NCBI GenBank assembly: GCA_964494805.1
Contig: CAZBST010000006.1
Location: 1 to 64,000, forward strand
DNA: 64,000 nucleotides
Direction of reading: 5' to 3'
DNA from: CAIYOL01 sp964494805
Lineage (GTDB): Bacteria > Planctomycetota > Phycisphaerae > Sedimentisphaerales > Anaerobacaceae
Shown here: piece by piece, positions 8,258 through 16,167 of the stretch
How the letters are laid out: every line of letters begins with the position of its first letter
Position numbering within the stretch: position 1 is the stretch's first letter
Translations under genes and position numbers: made by a program
The notes under the pieces: model-generated
Told to the model about the DNA's origin: nothing
What the model saw: only the letters and a program-made list of their open reading frames with translations
The model's database searches: none

Positions 8258-8806
8258 TTATTTTCGGGCTCTTTTCAGAAGAAAACAGCCGAGGGCAAGC
8301 AGGAAAAATGTGGCGGGTTCAGGGATGATTGTTCCATCTACAATCAGGATAGCATTATCTAGCATAACCGAACCGTGTTCAATGTACACTCCACCATCCA
8401 ATCCAAGTGGCAACCATAGTTCTTCATATTGGACGACAATATTACCTTGACCATCAAGAAGGTCAGACCATGTGCTTGGTTTTATTTCGGATAGGGAGTC
8501 AAAGGGTTCTGGCGCAGGGTAAGTTTGCTCACCTCCCCAAGCTTCGGCGTAGCGAAAAGGAGGGTAGAAAGCAGCGTAAATTCCTACTCTAAGCGGAAAC
8601 GGGTTGCAAGGGTCGGTGTAGTGAATTGCCAGACCGGCGGTAATTTTACCTGACCAGTCGATATAAACATGTGAAACCTCGCTGAAGGTAACCCCTAAAT
8701 CGAAATCGATTGTCCTATATGGCGTGTTTATGTCATAAGTCTCCGCACAGTTCAAGGGTAACTCAACAGTGTTCGCTTTGGCCACCGCCGCAAAAGCCAA
8801 AACCAA
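8258..8806 (-). CDS. PEP-CTERM sorting-signal protein
   Basis: 182 residues from the TTG at 8806. The C-terminus reads IIPEPATFFLLALGCFLLKRARK: the PEP motif, a hydrophobic segment and a basic tail, the signal cut by exosortase before surface attachment. The middle is a probable beta-sandwich. The N-terminus looks like a truncated signal peptide (LAFAAVAKA). In-frame codons upstream continue the signal sequence (TIISTIALAAL) but contain no ATG before a stop. An ATG with a GAGGAG site at 8850 is one base out of frame: a fifth A in the run at about 8838-8841 would join it and give MEIRKTIIST. So either a TTG start or a one-base indel applies. Confidence 0.8.
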   Translation of the reverse strand: MVLAFAAVAKANTVELPLNCAETYDINTPYRTIDFDLGVTFSEVSHVYIDWSGKITAGLAIHYTDPCNPFPLRVGIYAAFYPPFRYAEAWGGEQTYPAPEPFDSLSEIKPSTWSDLLDGQGNIVVQYEELWLPLGLDGGVYIEHGSVMLDNAILIVDGTIIPEPATFFLLALGCFLLKRARK

Positions 8807-9118
8807 CGCTGCAAGGGCGATTGTTGAGATTATCGTTTTCGTATCTCCATCTCCTCACTGTGGTGTGGCATTATTATATCATATTTTCCTCTCCCTCCGC
8901 AATTAAAACTATGGAGGAGGATGATGATTTCCATATTATAAGATGCGCGAAAGGGGGTAAGTGTTCCATTAATTTATAGGTTTTTCATCGTCAGGCAATT
9001 GAACGCATGTCGCAGGTTGAAGTGACCCACCGGATAAACCGGTGGGCGGCCATGCCGTGGCAAGGCCACTTTCGGATTTTTCAGGTTGCTGCGGCCTTGA
9101 GGGGCGCAATGACGGGTA
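8807..9118. other. Intergenic region between PEP-CTERM and sulfite reductase genes
   Basis: 312 bases. It holds the frameshifted start region of the PEP-CTERM gene (to about 8850), its ECF-like promoter (8940-8967), and an 8-bp inverted repeat CCCACCGG-ATAAA-CCGGTGGG at 9026-9046 that could terminate the leftward sulfite reductase transcript, although no T run follows. Confidence 0.6.
8940..8967 (-). promoter_or_regulatory. ECF-sigma-like promoter of the PEP-CTERM gene
   Basis: On the minus strand: GGAACA (8967-8962), spacer CTTACCCCCTTTCGC, then GCATCTTATAA from 8946. It is the twin of the element at 7993-8020. The predicted start near 8933 lies about 83 bases before the ATG at 8850. Confidence 0.55.
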
Positions 9119-10435
9119 TTATTTCGATGGCGGGAGGAGACGCTCGATGGCAGCAGGAACGTCTTCAGCGAAGAATACATCATCAGCGACAGCCTGGCGG
9201 TTATCTGTGCCATTATGACCCCTGGTGAGTAAACGGAAACATTCGGCGGATTGGCCATCGCGGTTTCGGCGCAAGCCAGTCAGCCCGATATCGGCAACGG
9301 CACTATGGGCGCAATTGTTTGGACAGCCGGATATGCAAATCCGCAGGTTAGGTTGATGGATGTGAGCGATACGCTGTCTTATCGTCTCCGCTACAAACCA
9401 CGTGTCGGTTATTGCCCTTGCACAGGTTGAAGACCCTGGGCAGGCGGTGATTACAGGGAGGTTTTCGAGTGCTGCGAGATTATCCGGCAACTTGGATATT
9501 TGTGAGCCATAAAGTTCAAGGCCGTGTTGGAGATTGATTCGTAACTGTGCGTTTTTAGGTTCGGCCGCGTCAGCGAGCTGAATTGCTTCGTCTGAAGAGA
9601 TGTTTCCATTGGGCAGTTGCAGTCTCCACAACAGCCTGATATTACGGTTTGGTGTGGCGAGGGCAATATCTGGCCAGACTTGTGATTTTTTTACACGCTC
9701 AAATACTGTACTGAGTTTTGTTTTGAATTGCTTATCACCGAGTTTTTCTCTGACGTGGCGCAGGCGTGCGCGATTTCTATTCTGGCGGTCGCCGGTTTGC
9801 CCGAAGAATTCGAGAGCGGCGAGACACAGAGGCGCGACATCCCGTATCGTTAAATCTCTGTATAATTCTATTCCCAAAGCCGGTTTTGGGCCGAGGGAGC
9901 CGGCGCCAATGACGGTGAAATGGCCATCACGCTGTAGTACAAAGCCGAGGTCGTTTATCCAGGGTTTTGCACAGGCGGACAGGCAGCCGGAAAAACTGAT
10001 TTTGAATTTGCGTGGTAAGTCAAAAGTCCTGGCCATCAGCGTTTTATGCAGAAATTCAGCGACGGTGAAAACGCCGCCTGCATCGGAGCTGAAAGGACAG
10101 CCGGGACATACGGTTATGTTTCTTACCGTATCGCCACAGGCGCCTTGCGTGCTCAAACCAACTTCTTTGAGACTTTTTTGAACGGCGTAAATATCAGGGC
10201 CGGGGATGTTGTGCAATTCGATATCCTGGCGGGTTGTTATATGAACAGGCGAGTAAGGTCTTGCGAGTTCGGCGACTTTTCGCCACTGGCTCCAGCCGAT
10301 GCGTCCTCCGAGGACCTTTATCCTCTGCATAAAGAGGCCATTCTGCCTTTGCGGGTATACGCCGAGCGTGCGTTCGACGCCAGCATAGGTTTTGCCCTTA
10401 TCGTCAGAACTAATTATGCTTTTGTCAATACTCAT
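9119..10435 (-). CDS. Sulfite (or nitrite) reductase, siroheme [4Fe-4S] protein
   Basis: 438 residues with the duplicated NIR/SIR architecture. The C-terminal half has the siroheme/[4Fe-4S] ligand pattern Cys-X5-Cys (C332, C338 in ACPGSSTC) and Cys-X3-Cys (C371, C375 in SGCPNNC). The N-terminal half contains RIGWSQWRKVAELA and ITTRQDIELHNI, typical of the first ferredoxin-like and catalytic repeat. Unusually, it also keeps C110-X2-C113 and C151-X3-C155. It would reduce sulfite to sulfide by six electrons. The family also includes nitrite reductases, but the position 17 bases after APS reductase argues for sulfite. It is shorter than E. coli CysI (about 570). Confidence 0.85.
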   Translation of the reverse strand: MSIDKSIISSDDKGKTYAGVERTLGVYPQRQNGLFMQRIKVLGGRIGWSQWRKVAELARPYSPVHITTRQDIELHNIPGPDIYAVQKSLKEVGLSTQGACGDTVRNITVCPGCPFSSDAGGVFTVAEFLHKTLMARTFDLPRKFKISFSGCLSACAKPWINDLGFVLQRDGHFTVIGAGSLGPKPALGIELYRDLTIRDVAPLCLAALEFFGQTGDRQNRNRARLRHVREKLGDKQFKTKLSTVFERVKKSQVWPDIALATPNRNIRLLWRLQLPNGNISSDEAIQLADAAEPKNAQLRINLQHGLELYGSQISKLPDNLAALENLPVITACPGSSTCARAITDTWFVAETIRQRIAHIHQPNLRICISGCPNNCAHSAVADIGLTGLRRNRDGQSAECFRLLTRGHNGTDNRQAVADDVFFAEDVPAAIERLLPPSK

Positions 10436-10452
10436 ATCACACCACTATTAAA

Positions 10453-11163
10453 TCAGGCCATTGGTGACAATGGTTTTGTATGAATGCCGCACTCGCCGCC
10501 GCATTTACTTGTTCCAATCCATCTGCCTGCTCGTTCATCCGCTCCCTGTGCTATCTTTGTGCAGGGCCAGCAACCGAGTGAACGATAGCCCCTGGCATAA
10601 AGCGGGTTCACATCAACTTTGTGAATCGCCAAATACTGCCAGACCTCGCGCTCATACCAAACAAGGATGGGATTGAGCTTAATAAGGCCGACGTCACGTT
10701 CCTCGATTTCTTTGAAGTCTGTTCTTGTCCGTCCTTCTGTGCATCGAAGGCCCGTAACCCAGCACTTAACGTTCATTTCTTTAATCGCCTGACGGGTCGG
10801 TTTTACTTTAAGAATGTCGCAGCAGCGGTCGGGGTCAGTTTCATAAAGTTTATCAGGGACTTCCTCATCATTGCTGAAGACACGCAGTTCAGGGTATTTT
10901 GCGACCTGCTCTTTCATAAACTGTTTTGTCTCTTGCGGCTTGAATCTTGTTGTTATGATGAAACCTTTGATTTTTGGGCTCACCTGTTTTGCTAAATGCC
11001 AGACCGCTACGGAGTCTTTGCCCAGACTGTTGGCTACTACCATTTTGTCTCCATATTTAGCAAAGGCTTGTTCGATTAATTCTAACGAACGTTCTACCTT
11101 TTGAGCAAAGTTTAGACTTTTTACAATTTCAGCTACATTTTCTATGACTAAGTTCTCTAACAT
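10453..11163 (-). CDS. cysH: Adenylyl-sulfate (APS) reductase
   Basis: 236 residues from the ATG at 11163, which has an AAAGGAG site. A longer open frame to 11250 lacks family character. The protein is an adenosine-phosphosulfate reductase: SLGKDSVAVWH near residue 47 is the PP-loop, and ECGIH near the C-terminus carries the catalytic Cys (C225). C114-C115 with C198-X2-C201 form the CC...CxxC motif that binds a [4Fe-4S] cluster and marks the APS-using, cluster-containing class. It reduces APS to sulfite with thioredoxin. It lies between DUF2061 and sulfite reductase in one leftward operon. ATP sulfurylase is not in the window. Confidence 0.9.
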   Translation of the reverse strand: MLENLVIENVAEIVKSLNFAQKVERSLELIEQAFAKYGDKMVVANSLGKDSVAVWHLAKQVSPKIKGFIITTRFKPQETKQFMKEQVAKYPELRVFSNDEEVPDKLYETDPDRCCDILKVKPTRQAIKEMNVKCWVTGLRCTEGRTRTDFKEIEERDVGLIKLNPILVWYEREVWQYLAIHKVDVNPLYARGYRSLGCWPCTKIAQGADERAGRWIGTSKCGGECGIHTKPLSPMA

Positions 11164-11198
11164 ACCACACTGTCTCCTTTTTGCTTCTACCTGAGTTC

Positions 11199-11420
11199 TT
11201 AAATCTGATATTCCGGCGGTTTTTTCTTGCCGAGGTTTATATGATTCCACAGTCTTTCGTGTATATAAAACGCTCCAACCTTAATTGCTGTGTCCAGTAC
11301 CCCAATCTTTGCTGCAATGTCAAATTTTCCTAAAAGAAACCAAGCTACGAGGAATGTAACTACGGTTCCTCCTGCTCGCCAGCTTATGGCCTTAACTATG
11401 CTTCTGAAATGGGTTTCCAC
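11199..11420 (-). CDS. DUF2061 small membrane protein
   Basis: 73 residues with two hydrophobic segments. METHFRSIVKAISWRAGGTV and YIHERLWNHINLG are hallmark blocks of DUF2061. The start is a GTG. DUF2061 is repeatedly found beside, or fused to, sulfate-activation enzymes such as adenylylsulfate kinase, and here it is the first gene of the cysH-sulfite reductase operon. The molecular role is unknown. A part in sulfate or sulfite handling at the membrane is inferred from context only. Confidence 0.85.
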   Translation of the reverse strand: METHFRSIVKAISWRAGGTVVTFLVAWFLLGKFDIAAKIGVLDTAIKVGAFYIHERLWNHINLGKKKPPEYQI

Positions 11421-11466
11421 TCTTTGAGCCTCTTATATTGTCTAATTTTATATCCTACAATTTCAA

Positions 11467-11478
11467 TAGGAATAGTAG
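11467..11478. promoter_or_regulatory. Candidate Rrf2 operator, leftward side
   Basis: The 12-mer TAGGAATAGTAG at 11467-11478 recurs exactly at 11577-11588, 110 bases away, in the same divergent intergenic region. Here it is part of a dyad with ATCCTA just before it. It lies 47 bases upstream of the DUF2061 start. Confidence 0.5.
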
Positions 11479-11565
11479 TATTATCTAAAAAAAACGGATG
11501 TTAGTCAACATATTTTTCAAAAATATTTAAATTTTCCTGGCGAACTTTGGCCATTTAAGATATTA

Positions 11566-11588
11566 TACTAATGTAGTAGGAATAGTAG
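11566..11588. promoter_or_regulatory. Candidate promoter and Rrf2 operator, rightward side
   Basis: A -10-like TATACT (11564-11569) overlaps the palindrome TACTA-ATG-TAGTA (11566-11578), which runs into the second copy of TAGGAATAGTAG (11577-11588). It ends 10 bases before the Rrf2 gene start. A repressor bound here would cover the transcription start. Confidence 0.5.
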
Positions 11589-11598
11589 GGGCTTTGGT

Positions 11599-12033
11599 AT
11601 GAAACTTTCGACCCGGACAAGATATGGAGTAAGGGCTGTGTTAGAGTTAGCTGCGGGCCAAGGAGGAGGGCCTATGCAGATTAAGACCATTGCGCATAGG
11701 CAAGATATATCCGTCAAGTATCTCGAACAGTTAATGGCGGTGCTCAAATCAGCGGGATTTGTGAGAAGCATCAGGGGCGCCAAGGGCGGTTATATCCTTG
11801 CTAAACCCGCCAATCAGATTAAACTTAGCGATGTTTTTATTGCTCTCGAAGGCCCTGTAACCACGGTCGAGTGTCTCGAAGATAAAAAATACTGTACGAG
11901 AGTCGCTGATTGTGTAACAAGACAGGTCTGGGCAGAGGTGCAGCAGGCAATTGAGAAAGTCCTGCAATCGATGACTTTACAGGATTTGGTTGACAGAAAA
12001 AAGGACAAAAGGGCATTAAGTTATCAAATATAG
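11599..12033 (+). CDS. Rrf2 family regulator, IscR-like
   Basis: 144 residues. A winged helix-turn-helix (residues 1-65) carries the Rrf2 signature MKLSTRTRYGVRAVLELA and ISVKYLEQLMAVLKSAGFV, then RGAKGGYILAKP. Three cysteines, C92, C99 and C105, occupy the positions and near-spacing of the IscR [2Fe-2S] ligands (92, 98, 104), so it probably senses Fe-S or cysteine status. CymR-type cysteine regulators lack them. It heads the rightward cysteine and Fe-S operon and lies opposite the APS and sulfite reductase operon, so it is the obvious local regulator. Candidate operators flank it. Confidence 0.85.
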   Translation: MKLSTRTRYGVRAVLELAAGQGGGPMQIKTIAHRQDISVKYLEQLMAVLKSAGFVRSIRGAKGGYILAKPANQIKLSDVFIALEGPVTTVECLEDKKYCTRVADCVTRQVWAEVQQAIEKVLQSMTLQDLVDRKKDKRALSYQI

Positions 12034-12047
12034 ATGAGGGACAAATT

Positions 12048-12968
12048 ATGAGTGCCATATTCGAAGACATAACGGCGGCGGTCGGGTTTACTCCTTTAGT
12101 GCGAATCAATAAGCTCGGCTCTGGAGGAGCTACCATTTTGGCCAAGCTCGAATCATTCAACCCGTGCAGCAGCGTGAAGGACAGGATTGGTTTGGCGATG
12201 ATTGAGGCGGCGGAAAAGAAAGGGCTGATAAAGAAGGAAACCGTTATAATTGAGCCGACCAGCGGCAATACCGGCATAGGGCTTGCTTTTATTTGTGCTG
12301 CAAAGGGATATAAATTGATACTGACTATGCCGGAATCTATGAGCATCGAGAGAAGGAAGCTGTTAAAAATGTTCGGGGCAGAGATTGTTCTAACTCCTGC
12401 AGAGCGCGGTATGACAGGTGCAGTTCAGGAGGCTGAGCGGCTCGTTGCTGAAAACACAGACGCCTTTATGCCGCAGCAATTTAAAAACCCTGCGAATCCG
12501 CAGATTCACAGGGAAACTACGGCACAGGAGATTTGGGCAGATACCGGCGGCAAAGTTGATATTTTTGTTTGCGGCGTCGGAACCGGCGGGACGATAACCG
12601 GATGCGGCGAAGTGTTAAAACAGCACAGAAAGAGCCTGAAGGTCGTTGCGGTGGAGCCGAAAGATTCGCCGGTGCTCTCCGGCGGCAAACCTGGCCCGCA
12701 TAAGATACAGGGAATTGGCGCCGGATTTGTGCCGGATGTGTTGAACGTTGAGATAATCGACGAAATTATTCAGGTCTCCAATGAAGATGCTATGGAGACA
12801 ACCCGTCAATTGGCGGTGAAAGAAGGGATATTGGCGGGAATAAGCTCAGGGGCCGCTTTGTGGGCGGCAATTCAGGTTTCGCAAAGACCGGAAAACGAAG
12901 GTAAAACAATCGTGGTGATTTTGCCCGATACCGGCGAGAGATATATCTCTACTGAAATGTTTGGTTAA
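12048..12968 (+). CDS. cysK: Cysteine synthase A (O-acetylserine sulfhydrylase)
   Basis: 306 residues, full length. This fold-type II PLP enzyme makes L-cysteine from O-acetylserine and sulfide. Seen in the sequence: GFTPLVRIN, NPCSSVKDRIG with the PLP lysine, EPTSGNTGIGLAF, VGTGGTITGCG as the phosphate-binding loop, GIGAGFVPDVL and GISSGAALWAA. It starts 14 bases after the Rrf2 gene with a GGGACAA-type site and is followed by cysE, the partner with which CysK forms the cysteine synthase complex. Confidence 0.95.
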   Translation: MSAIFEDITAAVGFTPLVRINKLGSGGATILAKLESFNPCSSVKDRIGLAMIEAAEKKGLIKKETVIIEPTSGNTGIGLAFICAAKGYKLILTMPESMSIERRKLLKMFGAEIVLTPAERGMTGAVQEAERLVAENTDAFMPQQFKNPANPQIHRETTAQEIWADTGGKVDIFVCGVGTGGTITGCGEVLKQHRKSLKVVAVEPKDSPVLSGGKPGPHKIQGIGAGFVPDVLNVEIIDEIIQVSNEDAMETTRQLAVKEGILAGISSGAALWAAIQVSQRPENEGKTIVVILPDTGERYISTEMFG

Positions 12969-12998
12969 TAGGCTTTTGTTTTTCGAGAGGGTCTGACA

Positions 12999-13919
12999 AT
13001 GCGAGAGAAGAGGTTGAACAGTAAAAAGATAGAAAATTTAGTTGGTGAGATTACCCGCACATTCAAGGGTGATTCCGGCATAAATTTTATCGAGGCCTCC
13101 AATCTACCGGTACGAGATAAAATTGTGGGGGTTCTTGACTTGTTCACCGAGTTGCTTTTTCCGGGTTACACCGGTAAAAGAACGGTTACAAAATCGAACA
13201 TCGATTACGTTGTTATTGATATTTTGTATCACGTCTATACGGAGCTTACCGAGCAGATAGAGCGGGCTTATAAATACCGCTGCAGGATGGAGAGCTGTGA
13301 CACCGGTGACTGCCGGGCAATGGCTGAGGACGCTGCCGAGCATTTATTGGCCCGGCTGCCGGAGATTAGAGAAATGCTCAAGGGCGATGTCGGGGCGGCT
13401 TTCGACGGCGACCCTGCTGCGAAGTCTTATGAGGAGATTGTGATAAGTTATCCGTGCATCACAGCAATAGCAACGTATCGCGTTGCCCACGAGTTATATT
13501 TGAAAGAAGTGCCGCTGATTCCCCGCATAATGACCGAATGTGCGCACGCAAAAACCGGCATTGATATACATCCCGGCGCAAAGATAGGCAAAAACTTTTT
13601 TATCGACCACGGCACCGGCGTCGTGATAGGCGAAACGACTGTTATAGGTGACAACGTGAAGATTTATCAGGGTGTTACGCTCGGAGCATTGAGTTTTCCC
13701 AAGGATGAAAGGGGAAAGATAATAAAAGGCGGCAAAAGACATCCGACGATAGAAGACAACGTTATAATTTATGCCGAGGCAACGATACTCGGCGATGTAG
13801 TTATCGGGAAGAATGCGGTAATCGGCGGCAATGTCTGGATAAAGGAGTCGGTGCCGGCCGGCGTTGCCGTTACAACGCCGAAGGCAGACCTGGTTTATAC
13901 AAAAACACAAAAAGCGTGA
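12999..13919 (+). CDS. cysE: Serine O-acetyltransferase
   Basis: 306 residues. An N-terminal helical domain (about 1-170) precedes a left-handed beta-helix of hexapeptide repeats. Catalytic-region motifs are HPGAKIGKNFFIDHGTGVVI, GETTVIGDNVKIYQGVTLG and GGKRHPTIEDNVIIYAEATI. It acetylates L-serine from acetyl-CoA, the committed step to cysteine. The long N-terminus resembles the EpsC/plant-like class more than short SAT forms. The C-terminal tail ends in KTQKA without an obvious terminal Ile, the residue that docks into CysK in many species, so complex formation is uncertain. Confidence 0.92.
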   Translation: MREKRLNSKKIENLVGEITRTFKGDSGINFIEASNLPVRDKIVGVLDLFTELLFPGYTGKRTVTKSNIDYVVIDILYHVYTELTEQIERAYKYRCRMESCDTGDCRAMAEDAAEHLLARLPEIREMLKGDVGAAFDGDPAAKSYEEIVISYPCITAIATYRVAHELYLKEVPLIPRIMTECAHAKTGIDIHPGAKIGKNFFIDHGTGVVIGETTVIGDNVKIYQGVTLGALSFPKDERGKIIKGGKRHPTIEDNVIIYAEATILGDVVIGKNAVIGGNVWIKESVPAGVAVTTPKADLVYTKTQKA

Positions 13920-13938
13920 AGCGAAATACGATATACGA

Positions 13939-14868
13939 ATGAATGAGCAGCTGCTTGAAAAAATAAATAAGTTAAAGGCCGAGCACAAGGCCGTGATACT
14001 TGCACACAATTATCAGCCGGCAGAGATTCAGGATATAGCTGATTTTTGCGGCGATTCCCTAGGCCTGAGCGTAAAAGCGTCACAAACCGATGCGCAGGTA
14101 ATCGTGTTTTGTGGCGTAAAGTTTATGGCGGAAACTGCTGCTATTCTTTCACCGGGGAAACTTGTGCTTTTGCCGGATAAGCTCGCCGGTTGTCCTTTGG
14201 CTGATATGATAAACGCAGAGCAGTTAATTGAACTCAAACGTAAATACCCAGAGGCGGTGGTCGTCTGTTACGTCAATAGTTCCGCAGAGGTCAAGGCCGA
14301 GAGCGATTATTGCTGCACCAGCTCCAATGCGGTTGAGGTGGTGAACTCTATACCGCCAGACAAACAAATTATTTTTGTGCCGGACCAGCATCTCGGCCGG
14401 TTTGTCGCAGAAAGAACCGGTAGAAACCTTGTGCTGTGGCCGGGCTATTGCATAACGCATATAATGATAACCGAAGAGGACATTAAAAAAGCGAGAGCGA
14501 AATACCCCGATGCAGTTGTAATGGCGCACCCGGAATGTTCGGAGGCGGTCAAGGACCTTGCCGATGAATTGCTTAGCACCGGTCAGATGCTCGAATTTGT
14601 CAAGAAGAGCCCCGCAAAGCGCTTTATAGTCGCTACCGAGATTGGGATGATTCATCCTTTGAGGAAGCAGAACGTGGGAGCCGAGTTTATAGCGGCCAGC
14701 GACAAGGCGATTTGCCCTAATATGAAAAAGATTACTTTGGAAAAAGTGGCCTGGTCGCTTGAGGATATGCAATATAAGATTGCAGTGTCGGAAGAGATAA
14801 GAATAAAGGCCAAGAAGGCACTTGATAGAATGGTAGAGATTTTACCTTCTAAAGTCGGGAAGGATTAA
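13939..14868 (+). CDS. nadA: Quinolinate synthase A
   Basis: 309 residues from the ATG at 13939. The open frame extends to 13864 inside cysE, but the family begins at MNEQLLEKINKLK. This [4Fe-4S] enzyme condenses iminoaspartate with dihydroxyacetone phosphate for NAD synthesis. Conserved parts are VILAHNYQPAEIQDIADF, FCGVKFMAETA with one cluster Cys, YCCTSSNA, PGYCITH with a second, and ICPNMKKITLEKV with the third. It is placed in a cysteine and Fe-S operon without nadB or nadC. The link is plausibly its oxygen-sensitive cluster. Confidence 0.93.
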   Translation: MNEQLLEKINKLKAEHKAVILAHNYQPAEIQDIADFCGDSLGLSVKASQTDAQVIVFCGVKFMAETAAILSPGKLVLLPDKLAGCPLADMINAEQLIELKRKYPEAVVVCYVNSSAEVKAESDYCCTSSNAVEVVNSIPPDKQIIFVPDQHLGRFVAERTGRNLVLWPGYCITHIMITEEDIKKARAKYPDAVVMAHPECSEAVKDLADELLSTGQMLEFVKKSPAKRFIVATEIGMIHPLRKQNVGAEFIAASDKAICPNMKKITLEKVAWSLEDMQYKIAVSEEIRIKAKKALDRMVEILPSKVGKD

Positions 14869-14872
14869 ACAG

Positions 14873-16162
14873 ATGGACAAAGAAACTCAATATCATTTGG
14901 ACACCCTCGCCCTGCATGCGGGCCAGAAGGTTGATTCAGATACGCTCAGCAGGGCGGTGCCTATCTATCAGACTACCAGCTATTGTTTCAAAGGCACTGA
15001 ACACGCGGCAAATTTGTTTGCACTCAAAGAGTTCGGCAATATCTATACGCGCCTGATGAACCCGACAACGGACGTGTTGGAGAGACGATTAGCTGCGCTG
15101 GAAGGCGGAGTGGGCGGTTTGGCGTTAAGTTCAGGTCAGTCGGCTATCTATGTGAGCATATTTAATATCTGCGGCGCCGGCGGGCATATCGTATCTTCGA
15201 ACTCGCTCTATGGTGGAACTGTTACACTATTCAGCCAGACATTCAAGAAGCTGGGTATTGATGTAACATTTGTGGACCCGAAAAGAGCAGAAAACTTTGC
15301 AAAGGCCATCAGGAAAAATACAAGATTGATTTATATAGAGAGCATCGGCAATCCCAAAAATGATATTTTGCAATATGAGAAAATAGCAGAAATCGCGCAT
15401 AAGAACAGTATGCCGGTGATTTGCGATAATACTGTTGCGACGCCGATATTGTTCAGGCCGATTGAATACGGTATCGATATCGTGGTCCATAGCTGCACGA
15501 AGTTTATCGGCGGACACGGTACGAGCATCGGCGGAGCAATTGTCGATTCTGGTAAATTCGACTGGGCGAACGGCAGATACCCGGAGCTTACTGAACCCGA
15601 TCCGAGCTATCACGGTGTAAAATATGTTGAATCGTTCGGTGAATTGGCTTATATCATCAAAGCCAGGACGCAATTTTTGCGAGATATGGGTTCCTGTATG
15701 TCGCCGTTCAATGCATTTCTCTTTTTGCAGGGGTTGGAGACGCTGCATCTGCGTATGCCGCGGCACAGCGAAAATGCACTTAAGCTTGCACTGTGGCTCG
15801 AAAAGCATAAATCGGTTAGCTGGGTCAATTACCCCGGCCTTCAATCACATCCGGATTATGCGCTTGCGAAAAAATATATGCCTAATGGTCAAGGTGCGAT
15901 ATTGGGTTTTGGGATTAAAGGCGGCAAAAAGGCCGGCATAAAATTCATCAATAGTGTAAAACTTGCCAGCCACCTTGCTAATATCGGCGACAGTAAAACA
16001 CTTGTGATCCACCCGGCCAGCACGACGCATCAACAGTTAACGGAAGCCGAGCAGCTCGCGGCCGGCGTAACTGAAGATTACATCCGTGTCTCGGTCGGAA
16101 CAGAGCATATCGATGATATAATAGCTGACTTCGAGAACGCTCTGAAATTAAGTCAAAGGTAA
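14873..16162 (+). CDS. metY: O-acetylhomoserine sulfhydrylase
   Basis: 429 residues, the length typical of MetY rather than the shorter (about 390) cystathionine synthase or lyase. Visible: the N-terminus DTLALHAGQKVDSDTLSRAV, YTRLMNPTTDVLERRLAALEGG, the SGQSA block, and SCTKFIGGHGTSIGG with the PLP lysine. The insertion between residues 220 and 270 and RVSVGTEHIDDIIADFENAL at the end are also characteristic. It makes homocysteine from O-acetylhomoserine and sulfide, the methionine branch of sulfide use. It begins 4 bases after nadA. Confidence 0.9.
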   Translation: MDKETQYHLDTLALHAGQKVDSDTLSRAVPIYQTTSYCFKGTEHAANLFALKEFGNIYTRLMNPTTDVLERRLAALEGGVGGLALSSGQSAIYVSIFNICGAGGHIVSSNSLYGGTVTLFSQTFKKLGIDVTFVDPKRAENFAKAIRKNTRLIYIESIGNPKNDILQYEKIAEIAHKNSMPVICDNTVATPILFRPIEYGIDIVVHSCTKFIGGHGTSIGGAIVDSGKFDWANGRYPELTEPDPSYHGVKYVESFGELAYIIKARTQFLRDMGSCMSPFNAFLFLQGLETLHLRMPRHSENALKLALWLEKHKSVSWVNYPGLQSHPDYALAKKYMPNGQGAILGFGIKGGKKAGIKFINSVKLASHLANIGDSKTLVIHPASTTHQQLTEAEQLAAGVTEDYIRVSVGTEHIDDIIADFENALKLSQR

Positions 16163-16167
16163 AAAAT

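Noticed and set aside
13864..13938. N-terminal extension of nadA into cysE
   Set aside because: The extra 25 residues do not belong to the family. The ATG at 13939 gives the normal length.
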